A DNA stretch of 64,000 bases from the NCBI GenBank assembly GCA_038209965.1, contig JBBQXF010000005.1, forward strand, positions 1-64,000. The letters run 5' to 3'. The DNA comes from JALONO01 sp038209965. Its GTDB lineage: Bacteria > Bacteroidota > Bacteroidia > Cytophagales > Thermoflexibacteraceae. The translations under genes and the position numbers were made by a program. This document shows positions 26,811-34,320 of this stretch, one piece after another (the first letter of the stretch is position 1; every line of letters begins with the position of its first letter). The notes below the pieces were generated by a model, which saw only the letters and a program-made list of their open reading frames with translations, ran no database searches and was not told where the DNA came from.

Positions 26811-27172
26811 AGCGGGGCCGCCCCGAGCCGTCGTTTGTGTCTCACAAACGACGCCCCCGCCGGACGAAAGCCGCAGACTTTCGCTTATTTTTCGTGCGAA
26901 GTCACCGACTTCGCCCAGCAGTGGTGTACCATCGTCTTCAGGCGATGAAAGCCGCAGACTTTCGTTTATTTTTCGTGTGAAGTCACCGACTTCGCCCAGC
27001 AGTGGTGTACCATCGTCTTCAGGCGATGAAAGCCACAGACTTTCGCTTACTTTCCGTGCGAAGCCACCGACTTCGCCCAGCGAGGGCAGCGGTGTACCAT
27101 CGTCTTCAGGCGATGGAAGCCGCGGACTTTCGCTTATTTTTCGTGCGAAGTCACCGACTTCGCACAGCGGTG
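26811..27172. repeat. Hairpin-repeat array A (4 units)
   Basis: Units begin near 26863, 26944, 27025 and 27112 (spacing 81, 81, 87; the last is incomplete). Each unit contains three inverted repeats in order: H1 around GAAAGnC...GACTTTC, H2 GCGAAGTC-ACC-GACTTCGC (8-bp perfect stem), and H3 CATCG...CGATG. A head element at about 26829-26853 forms a separate hairpin (CGTCGTTTGTG / CACAAACGACG). Both strands stay open across the units, which produces spurious ORFs. Confidence 0.85.
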
Positions 27173-27258
27173 AGATTTTTCAAAAAGTTTACTGTTTTAT
27201 CCTTTAATTCCCAAAATTTCTCTATTTTTAGCAACATTTGCTTATATACTTTTAACGC
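27173..27258 (+). promoter_or_regulatory. AT-rich leader of the FGE-like gene
   Basis: The ~85 bases between array A and the ATG at 27259 turn abruptly AT-rich and presumably carry the promoter. No clean TAnnTTTG box is present. Confidence 0.3.
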
Positions 27259-28605
27259 ATGGATTCACTCAAAAAGCAACTACTAGATTTATTAGATGAA
27301 AATGACATTCCTGAACTATTTGAGGAATTAAAAAAGTTGAAACTTAACGATCATACCTATAAAAACTTGCAAGAGGAGTTTATTCACGGGGCCAAATATG
27401 ATTTTGCCAAGCGAATCAAGACACATATCAACTACAAATTTGATGAATTAGTGGAAAAGGAAGAAGCGTCTTTTGGCAAGGCAAATAACATAGAAGCTTT
27501 GCAAGTTCACATCGCTCAGTTTGCACCCTATCAAGGCCAAAGCATCGGGACAGCAAAAGAAAAACTCCAAAACCTATTACACCAGCAAAAACTGCAAAAA
27601 AGTTGGGAAAATGCCCAAAAGCAAGATCAAATAGAGGGTTATCAGTATTTCATTGCCAACTTTGAACCCGAAACAGCTTTGGTAACACAAGCAAAGCAAA
27701 AAATCGCTCGCTTGGAAGAAGAAGCACTTTGGCAGAAAAGCACCAAAAGTATCGAGCAACTTTTGGACAAGTACACACATACCTACCCGCAAGGCGTGTA
27801 CGTGGCGCAGGCACAGGCAATAGCCAAACAACTAAATCTGGCATACCAAGCTGAAAATGAGCCCAAAGCAATCGCCCAAAATCCATTTATCATTCCCCTC
27901 TCTAACAAAATCAGCATAGCAATGATCCCCGTCGAGGGCGGCACCTTCGGGATGGGTTACAAGACACGCCGAGATGGAGAGGATGATGGCTATTTAAAAG
28001 ACGCAAAGCCTTTCCACTTGGTTACCTTGGACAGCTTCTACATGGGCAAGTTCACCGTCACGCAGGAGCAATACTTTGCCGTCATGGACAAAGACAGCGG
28101 TAGTTATTTCAAAGGCGACAGACTACCCGTGGAAATGATCTCTTGGGACGAAACGCAGGAATTTATCAATAAGTTAAATGCCAAAACGGGCAAGACCTTC
28201 CGCCTGCCCACTGAAGCTGAGTGGGAGTTTGCAGCAAGGGGTGGCCAGCAAAGCAGGAGATTCATGTACGCAGGCAGCAACAACTTGGACGAGGTAGCGT
28301 GGTATGACGATGAAAATTCGGGAAGTACCACCCACGAAGTCGGCTCAAAAGACCCCAACGAATTGGGCGTCTATGACCTCAGCGGCAATGTGTGGGAGTG
28401 GTGCGAGGACTATTATGATGCAGAGTTTTACGAAAAAAGCGCGGGCGCGAAAAACCCGGTGAACAAAATCAAATCGGGCGATTGCGTGACTCGTGGCGGT
28501 GGCTGGCGCAACCTTTCGGCGAGTTGTCGTGCCGCGTTTCGTGCCTGCGGCTCACCTACGTCTTGGGATGACGATTTGGGCTTCCGCCTCGTTTTGTCCT
28601 TGTAG
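27259..28605 (+). CDS. FGE/SUMF1-like protein, candidate DGR target, with helical N-terminal adaptor
   Basis: This 448-residue protein has three parts. Residues 1-65 form a small helical domain (LYS-rich, with LKLNDHTYKNLQEEF) resembling effector-associated domains of Bacteroidota conflict proteins. Residues ~75-195 hold three helical repeats of the 'F/YxxxYPxgxyxxxAxxxI' kind. Residues ~215-448 form a formylglycine-generating-enzyme/C-type-lectin fold with VEGGTFGMGY, RLPTEAEWEFAARGG, LSGNVWEWCEDYY and a C-terminal GFRLV. At the active-site loop (GGGWRNLSASCR) only the second cysteine is kept, so sulfatase-type catalysis is unlikely. Codons 412-448 look like a DGR variable region (see findings). 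No sulfatase is nearby. The gene lies between repeat arrays A and B. Confidence 0.85.
   Translation: MDSLKKQLLDLLDENDIPELFEELKKLKLNDHTYKNLQEEFIHGAKYDFAKRIKTHINYKFDELVEKEEASFGKANNIEALQVHIAQFAPYQGQSIGTAKEKLQNLLHQQKLQKSWENAQKQDQIEGYQYFIANFEPETALVTQAKQKIARLEEEALWQKSTKSIEQLLDKYTHTYPQGVYVAQAQAIAKQLNLAYQAENEPKAIAQNPFIIPLSNKISIAMIPVEGGTFGMGYKTRRDGEDDGYLKDAKPFHLVTLDSFYMGKFTVTQEQYFAVMDKDSGSYFKGDRLPVEMISWDETQEFINKLNAKTGKTFRLPTEAEWEFAARGGQQSRRFMYAGSNNLDEVAWYDDENSGSTTHEVGSKDPNELGVYDLSGNVWEWCEDYYDAEFYEKSAGAKNPVNKIKSGDCVTRGGGWRNLSASCRAAFRACGSPTSWDDDLGFRLVLSL
28495..28602 (+). other. Candidate DGR variable region (VR)
   Basis: This is the C-terminal segment of the FGE-like gene. Fixed framework codons (Arg, Ser, Pro, GFRLV) alternate with NNY codons such as GCC TGC GGC, TCT, GAT GAC GAT. 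These sit at the positions where FGE-type DGR templates have AAC/AAT, while the third bases stay C or T. No second copy (template) was seen in this window. Confidence 0.45.
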
Positions 28606-28640
28606 TTTGGTGGTTTTGCCGTTGTCACCTAAACAACCCG

Positions 28641-29136
28641 GATGAAAGCCGCAGACTTTCGCTTACTTTCCGTGCGAAGCCGCAGACTTCGCCCAGCGGG
28701 GGCAGCGGTGTGTACCATCGTCTTCAGGCGATGAAAGCCGCAGACTTTCGCTTATTTTTCGTGCGAAGCCGCAGACTTCACCCAGCGGGGCAGCGGTGTA
28801 CCATCGTCTTCAGGCGATGCAAGCCGCAGACTTTCGCTTATTTTTCGTGCGAAGCCGCAGACTTCACCCAGCGGGGCAGCGGTGTACCATCGTCTTCAGG
28901 CGATGAAAGTCGCAGACTTTCGCTTATTTTTCGTGCGAAGCCGCAGACTTTCGCCCAACGGGGCAGCGGTGTACCATCGTCTTTAGGCGATGAAAGTCGC
29001 AGACTTTCGTTTATTTTTCGTGCGAAGCCACCGACTTCGCACAGCAGTGGTGTACCATCGTCTTCAGGCGATGAAAGCCGCAGACTTCGCCAAACGGGCA
29101 CCCCAAGCCGTTGTTTGGCGTCGCACAAATAACACG
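28641..29136. repeat. Hairpin-repeat array B (5 units plus partial)
   Basis: Units begin at about 28641, 28730, 28816, 28902, 28989 and 29070 (spacings 89, 86, 86, 87, 81). They have the same H1-H2-H3 hairpin order as array A. The array starts 36 bases after the FGE-like stop codon and ends with a sequence homologous to array A's head element (about 29105-29136, GCCGTTGTTTG ... CGCACAAATAAC). Some H1 copies are perfect 7-bp stems (GAAAGTC-GCA-GACTTTC). Confidence 0.85.
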
Positions 29137-29252
29137 TCTGTCCTTGCCCGAATTTATGGGAACGAAGCCAATTTATTGCCCACACAACGAAATCGTAATT
29201 GTTGAGGTTGAAAATATCATTTTAATTTAACATCAACGTAAGATATTATGCC

Positions 29253-29260
29253 TACCTTCG
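29253..29260 (+). promoter_or_regulatory. -7 box for the GT2 gene
   Basis: TACCTTCG, 29 bases before the ATG at 29290. The same variant box occurs before uvrA. Confidence 0.4.
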
Positions 29261-29289
29261 CAAGCTTTTTTAAATACAGACCACAATAC

Positions 29290-29943
29290 ATGGAAAATAA
29301 AATAAAAATATCAGTGCTAATGGCAGTTTATAATACCGACTTTGTGTTGGTAAAAAGAGCGATAGATTCTGTACTAAACCAAGACTTTCAGGATTTTGAG
29401 CTCCTTGTGATTGATGATGGCAGTAATAATGATCCGCGTAATCAGTTGCTTTGCTACGTAAAAAAGCATGAACACAAAATTACCTATCTTCGCCACCAAA
29501 ACTGCGGACAATCCGAATCCATCAATCGTGGTATCCTAAACAGCAAAGGTGAACACATTACGATTCTTGACGCTGACGACGAGTATGAGCCTAATCACTT
29601 GCGGTTATGTTTGCGAGAAATGAAATACAATGATTTGATAGCCTCCACGACCAGAACCATTGTGGATAACGAGGAAGATTATTATGTACCAGACAAGTAT
29701 GACCCCAGCCAAATGATTCACGTAGATGAGTGCATACTATTTGCCACACTTTTTGGAAAAAAAGAGGTTTTTACAAATTTGAAATTTAAAGACGTTTATG
29801 CCGCTGATTCTCATTTTTATGAAGCTGCCACGCAAAGATACATTGTCAAAAAAGTAAATTTGAGAACTTACAAATACTATCGCAATATTCCCAATAGTAT
29901 TTGTGCAAAAATGAAGCGAGAATATTTGACTACTTCTATTTAG
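29290..29943 (+). CDS. Glycosyltransferase family 2
   Basis: This 217-residue GT-A enzyme shows the GT2 start (ISVLMAVYNTDFVLVKRAIDS), the nucleotide-binding LLVIDDGSNNDP and the metal-binding DADDEYEP. It is shorter than most GT2 enzymes (250-330), ending soon after the acceptor region, so it may be a minimal form. Its sequence is clearly richer in A and T than the flanking housekeeping genes, hinting at acquisition by transfer. The ATG at 29290 is chosen because the promoter box at 29253 lies inside the longer frame. The next gene follows 10 bases later and is probably cotranscribed. Confidence 0.85.
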   Translation: MENKIKISVLMAVYNTDFVLVKRAIDSVLNQDFQDFELLVIDDGSNNDPRNQLLCYVKKHEHKITYLRHQNCGQSESINRGILNSKGEHITILDADDEYEPNHLRLCLREMKYNDLIASTTRTIVDNEEDYYVPDKYDPSQMIHVDECILFATLFGKKEVFTNLKFKDVYAADSHFYEAATQRYIVKKVNLRTYKYYRNIPNSICAKMKREYLTTSI

Positions 29944-29953
29944 CCACTGCGAC

Positions 29954-30709
29954 ATGTTTTCTTTTCCTATTTCCCAACACGTCGTGATGGCTTGCCTCAT
30001 CACAGGCGTTTATGATGTAAATCGCAGTGAAACTTTGCCCAATGACGATTATGCGCTCATCAAAAATTGGGCTGAATCTCTCGCAAATTTACGTATACAA
30101 GGCATTGTTTTTCACAATAATTTTACGGAAACAACTTGTGAAAAATACGAAAGCCAATTTCTTCGTTTCATAAAAATCAATCATTCTCCGCAGTTCAATC
30201 CCAATGTGTACCGCTATTTTGTCTATCGAGATTTTTTGCAAACTTACGCCCAAGAAATAAAAAGTGTATTTATTACCGATATTTCAGACGTGGTAGCTGT
30301 TCAAAATCCCTTCATCCAGCCACTTTTTGGGGCAAACCTCAACGCTATTTTTTGTGGGGACGAGCCGAAGAGCCTCTCTGACGAATGGATGAAGGCACAC
30401 GCCACGCACCTGCGCAGCAAGATCGCTGGGTATGAATCTTACGAAGAAAAGTTCAAGAATGACGCCCTGCTAAATTGCGGCATTATTGGCGGTAACCTGC
30501 CTGTCATGCAAGGCTTGATCGAGAAACTCTGCCTCGTTCACGAGCGATACAACTACGACAACCAAACCGCTTACACAGGCGATATGGGAGCTTTTAATTA
30601 TCTGGTGCGTACCCAATTCAATGCACATTGTCTGCATGGCCCACCCATCAACACCGAATTCAAGGCATACCAATCTGATAGAACGGACTGCTGGTTTAGG
30701 CACAAATGA
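29954..30709 (+). CDS. Putative GT-A-fold glycosyltransferase
   Basis: This 251-residue protein has a likely DxxD metal/nucleotide motif in VFITDISDVVAVQNPF, resembling the 'TDxRDVxFQxxPF' pattern of nucleotide-diphospho-sugar transferases. It also has LLNCGIIGGN, a common acceptor-side motif, and YTGDMGAFNYLV near the end. I cannot assign a CAZy family. It is AT-rich like the GT2 gene 10 bases upstream, and the two form a cassette between repeat arrays B and C. Probable role: surface glycan synthesis. Confidence 0.7.
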   Translation: MFSFPISQHVVMACLITGVYDVNRSETLPNDDYALIKNWAESLANLRIQGIVFHNNFTETTCEKYESQFLRFIKINHSPQFNPNVYRYFVYRDFLQTYAQEIKSVFITDISDVVAVQNPFIQPLFGANLNAIFCGDEPKSLSDEWMKAHATHLRSKIAGYESYEEKFKNDALLNCGIIGGNLPVMQGLIEKLCLVHERYNYDNQTAYTGDMGAFNYLVRTQFNAHCLHGPPINTEFKAYQSDRTDCWFRHK

Positions 30710-30837
30710 GCGGCTGGATTAGAAAAATTTATTTCAATGAAACGACAAAAAAGAGGTTTTCCGCTACTAATCCCAATCCGCCGGCGTGAGTCAATCTTTT
30801 CATCTTCCTGACCTCGCTGATAAAGGTGTCTTCTCCT

Positions 30838-31003
30838 GCCGTTGCTGGCGCCGCACAAACAACAACCCCGCTCGCCAAAAGTCGCAGACTTCGCACAGCG
30901 AGGTACCATCGTCTTTAGGCGATGAAAGTCGCAGACTTTCGCACAGCAGGGCAGCGGTGTACCATCGTCTTCAGGCGATGAAAGCCGCAGACCTCGCCCA
31001 ACG
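30838..31003. repeat. Hairpin-repeat array C (short, degenerate)
   Basis: Shortened units of the same family as arrays A and B, with H3 near 30907-30924 and 30963-30980 and H1 near 30924-30940. At its left edge is the CGCACAAACAAC terminal element (about 30841-30866). It ends just before the promoter of the propeller-protein gene. Confidence 0.75.
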
Positions 31004-31023
31004 GTATTTTCGCAAAGATTGCC

Positions 31024-31031
31024 TACCTTTC
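31024..31031 (+). promoter_or_regulatory. -7 box for the sortilin-like gene
   Basis: TACCTTTC, one mismatch to TAnnTTTG, 19 bases before the ATG at 31051 and just beyond repeat array C. Confidence 0.4.
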
Positions 31032-31050
31032 CCCTCCAAATTGTTCAACT

Positions 31051-34000
31051 ATGAAAATCATTTACGTTGGCTTGCTTTTACTCGCATTAGCCACTACAGC
31101 CCAAGCCCAGCCCCGCCGGGGCCAGGCCCCACTTCCGGTTCCGGGCTATGACACCGCCCTGTACAGCAAACTTGTTTGGCGCAACATTGGGCCGTTCCGG
31201 GGCGGGCGCTCGGTGACGGCCAGCGGCGTGCCGGGCCAGCCCCTTACCTATTTTATGGGCAGCACGGGCGGCGGCCTGTGGAAAACCACCGATGGCGGCA
31301 TCGGTTGGAAAAACATTTCTGATGGATATTTCAAAACCGGCTCGGTGGGCGCGGTGGCCGTGGCCGAGAGCGATCCCAACGTGGTGTACGTGGGCATGGG
31401 CGAGCACCCGGTGCGCGGGGTGATGACCAGCCAAGGCGACGGGGTGTACAAAAGCACCGACGGCGGTAAAACTTGGATCCACCTGACCCACCCCGAGCTG
31501 GACAAAACGAGGCACATCAGCCGGATCCAGATCCACCCGCAAAACCCCGAAGTGGTGTATGTGGCCGCCCAAGGCGCATTGCACGGGCCCAACAAGGAGC
31601 GGGGCGTGTATAAATCCACCGACGGTGGCGGCACTTGGCGCAAAGTGCTATTCACCGACGACAACACGGGCGCGGTCGAGCTGAGCCTGGATCCCCGCAA
31701 CCCGCGCATCCTCTACGCGGCCATGTGGGAACACCGCCGCCTGCCCTGGTTGGTGAGCAGTGGCGGCCCGGGCTGTGCCATTTTCAAAAGTACCGATGGC
31801 GGCGAATCGTGGCGTAAATTGACCAAGGGCCTGCCCGATAAGATGGGCAAAACTGCCGTGGCCGTGAGCCGGGCCAACCCCGAGCGCGTCTATGCCAACA
31901 TTGAGGCCGAGGGCGAAAAGGGCGGCGTTTACCGCTCCGACGATGGGGGCGAAACCTGGACCCAGACCTGCAAAGACCGCGTCACCATTGCCCGGGCTTG
32001 GTATTACATTGAGATTTTTCCCGATCCACAAGATCCCGAGACGGTGTACGTGCTCAACGCCCCGATGCTCAAGTCCATTGATGGGGGGCGCAGTTTCACC
32101 CCGGTGGCCGCGCCCCACAGCGACACCCACGACCTGTGGATCAACCCTCGCGACCCGCAAAACTTTATCTTGGCCCATGACGGCGGGGCCACCATCAGCT
32201 TCAACGGGGGCAAAAGTTGGAGCAGTCAAGAAAACCAGCCCACTTCGCAGTTCTACCGCGTGCAGACCGACAACCAATTTCCCTACAAAGTCTATGGCGG
32301 TCAACAGGACAATACCTCGGTGGTGACCACCAGCCGCACCGACGGCCCCGGCATCGGCTGGAAAGATTGGACTCCTTCGGCCGGGGGCGAGAGCAGCACG
32401 TTGGCCATTGATCAAGAAAACCCCGAGATTATCTATGGTACTAGTTACCAAGGTATTATCTCCATCTTGGACACCCGCACGGGCGAGGAGCGCAGCATCA
32501 TGGCCTATCCATTTTTGGGGCTGGGCAGTGAACCCCAGCACCAGAAATACCGCTTCAACTGGAATGCGCCCCTGTTGGCTTCGCAACACAACAAAAAAGC
32601 CTTGTACCACGGCGGCAATAAGGTGTTCAAAACCGAGAACAAAGGGGTGACTTGGCGCGAGATCAGCCCCGATCTGACCCGCAATGACAAAACCAAACAA
32701 GGCCCGGGCGGTGCCCCCTTTACCAGCGAGGGCGCGGGCGGGGAGGTATATAACACCATTTATCACTTGGCCGAAAGCCCCCATGCCGCTGGCATCCTCT
32801 GGGCCGGCACCGACGATGGGCTGATCCACCTGACCCAAAACGACGGTCAAACCTGGGCCAACGTGACCCCGCCCGGCATTGGCGAAGCGACCATCCACAC
32901 CATTGAAGTGTCGCCCCATGATCCCGCCACGGCGTATGTGTGCGTGTTCAAGTACAAGACCAACGATTTTGCGCCCTATATTTTTAAAACGACCGATTTG
33001 GGCAAAACTTGGAAAAAAATTACGAACGGCATCCCCGATCGGCACTTTGCCCGAGTGGTGCGCGAAGATCCCAAGCGCAAAGACCTCCTGTATGTCGGCA
33101 CCGAATGGGGCGTGTACATCAGTTTTGACGGTGGTGACCGCTGGCAGCCTCTGCAACTCAACTTGCCAGTGGTGCCCGTTAATGACTTGAAAATCAAGGA
33201 CAACGACCTAGTGGCCGCCACTGCTGGCCGGGCGTTTTGGATCTTGGACGACCTCACCCCGCTCCAGCAGTTGGGTGAAGCTGTGGCCAAGGCCGATTTG
33301 CACCTGTTCCGCCCCCGCGACACGTACAAACTCAATGGGGGCGATGGCGAAGTGTCCAGCATGGGCAAAAATCCGCCGGCCGGGGCCGTGATCTACTACT
33401 ACCTCAAGGCCAAAACCGACAGTACGCTAATGCTCGATGTGGTAAACACCGAGGGCAAGATCGTGCGCTCGTTCAGCAGCCAAAAGGAGGCGCAAGTACC
33501 GAACCCCTTGCGGATCACTGGTGATGCCCCCCTGAACACCACCCCGGGGATGCACCGCTTGGTGTGGAACCTGCGCGCCGAAAATAACATCCTCGTGCCC
33601 AACCTGTTTTTCAACGGCAGCCTGAACGGTTACCGCGTACCACCGGGCAAGTACGTGGCGCGGCTCACCCACGCGGGCAAGGTGCAGGAGCAGCCCTTTG
33701 AGGTGCTGGCCCACCCGATGGTGGTGGCCACTGCCGAGGCATACCGCGAGCAGGCTCAATTGGCCGAGCAGTGCCACCAGCACACCAGCGACATCCACCA
33801 AGCCGTGAACCAACTTAATGCCCTGAGCGACTTCGCCAAATCGGCGGCCAAACTCAACAAGGACAAAGAGCTGGGCAAAACGGCCGAGGAATTGACCAAA
33901 AAAATTGAGGAAACCAAGGGCAAACTGGTGCAGGAGAAGCAAAAAACGTTTCAGGATGTGATCAATTTCCCAAATCAGTTGAACACTGACTTTGCCCACT

Positions 34001-34167
34001 TGAAAGAAGAGTTGGACAACCTGACCCCCACCGTGACCGACGGGGTCAAGCAGCGTTTCAAGGACTTGGAAGCCCTGTGGCAGCAGCGCAAGGCCGAAGT
34101 GGACAAATTGTTGAACACGGACGGCAAACAATTCCAGAAAATGGTACAAGACAAAGCGGCCCAGTGA
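31051..34167 (+). CDS. Secreted VPS10/sortilin-like BNR-repeat protein
   Basis: This 1038-residue exported protein has a signal peptide (cleavage near AQAQ-PRR). About 11 Asp-box/BNR repeats follow, of the type STDGGxTW (KSTDGGKTWIH, KSTDGGGTWRK, KSTDGGESWRK, RSDDGGETWTQ and others). They form a ten-bladed-type propeller over residues ~45-720. A beta-sandwich-like segment (~740-880, including NTTPGMHRLVWNLRAENN) and a charged coiled-coil tail (~885-1030) follow. The layout matches Bacteroidota 'glycosyl hydrolase/VPS10 domain' proteins. Catalysis is unproven; a peptide- or glycan-binding or processing role in the envelope is plausible. It is monocistronic with a strong terminator. Confidence 0.85.
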   Translation: MKIIYVGLLLLALATTAQAQPRRGQAPLPVPGYDTALYSKLVWRNIGPFRGGRSVTASGVPGQPLTYFMGSTGGGLWKTTDGGIGWKNISDGYFKTGSVGAVAVAESDPNVVYVGMGEHPVRGVMTSQGDGVYKSTDGGKTWIHLTHPELDKTRHISRIQIHPQNPEVVYVAAQGALHGPNKERGVYKSTDGGGTWRKVLFTDDNTGAVELSLDPRNPRILYAAMWEHRRLPWLVSSGGPGCAIFKSTDGGESWRKLTKGLPDKMGKTAVAVSRANPERVYANIEAEGEKGGVYRSDDGGETWTQTCKDRVTIARAWYYIEIFPDPQDPETVYVLNAPMLKSIDGGRSFTPVAAPHSDTHDLWINPRDPQNFILAHDGGATISFNGGKSWSSQENQPTSQFYRVQTDNQFPYKVYGGQQDNTSVVTTSRTDGPGIGWKDWTPSAGGESSTLAIDQENPEIIYGTSYQGIISILDTRTGEERSIMAYPFLGLGSEPQHQKYRFNWNAPLLASQHNKKALYHGGNKVFKTENKGVTWREISPDLTRNDKTKQGPGGAPFTSEGAGGEVYNTIYHLAESPHAAGILWAGTDDGLIHLTQNDGQTWANVTPPGIGEATIHTIEVSPHDPATAYVCVFKYKTNDFAPYIFKTTDLGKTWKKITNGIPDRHFARVVREDPKRKDLLYVGTEWGVYISFDGGDRWQPLQLNLPVVPVNDLKIKDNDLVAATAGRAFWILDDLTPLQQLGEAVAKADLHLFRPRDTYKLNGGDGEVSSMGKNPPAGAVIYYYLKAKTDSTLMLDVVNTEGKIVRSFSSQKEAQVPNPLRITGDAPLNTTPGMHRLVWNLRAENNILVPNLFFNGSLNGYRVPPGKYVARLTHAGKVQEQPFEVLAHPMVVATAEAYREQAQLAEQCHQHTSDIHQAVNQLNALSDFAKSAAKLNKDKELGKTAEELTKKIEETKGKLVQEKQKTFQDVINFPNQLNTDFAHLKEELDNLTPTVTDGVKQRFKDLEALWQQRKAEVDKLLNTDGKQFQKMVQDKAAQ

Positions 34168-34181
34168 GCCGAAACTAGCGC

Positions 34182-34223
34182 AGCCCCTTGCCCTTGGTGC
34201 ACCCTGAGGGCAAGGGGCTTTTG
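34182..34223 (+). terminator. Intrinsic terminator after the sortilin-like gene
   Basis: A 13-bp perfect GC-rich stem (34182-34194 with 34207-34219) has a 12-base loop, followed by TTTTG. Confidence 0.85.
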
Positions 34224-34308
34224 TAATGGGGCCAATCCAAGTTTGGCGGAAAGTGGGCCACCGATCCGGGGCTGCCAATTGCCCCATTACCAAAAATCAA
34301 AAACTGGT

Positions 34309-34316
34309 TACCTTTG
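34309..34316 (+). promoter_or_regulatory. -7 box for the DNA methyltransferase gene
   Basis: TACCTTTG ends 4 bases before the ATG at 34321, again predicting little or no 5' leader. Confidence 0.5.
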
Positions 34317-34320
34317 CCCG

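Noticed and set aside
26811..29136. Possible CRISPR array from regular 81-89 bp spacing
   Set aside because: The whole unit is conserved; there is no alternation of short identical repeats with unique spacers, and no cas gene lies nearby.
26738..29205. Open frames through the repeat arrays on both strands (for example 28710-29132 and 28838-29185)
   Set aside because: They only reflect repeat units without stops; the predicted peptides are tandem copies of one another and have no start signals.
27259..31003. Complete DGR (reverse transcriptase, template and Avd) inside the accessory region
   Set aside because: No frame shows reverse-transcriptase motifs and I found no second copy of the 28495-28602 segment; only the target-like gene is present.
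31648..33156. 502-codon open frame antisense to the sortilin-like gene
   Set aside because: The plus-strand frame has about 11 Asp-box repeats and a signal peptide; the antisense frame has neither pattern nor start context.
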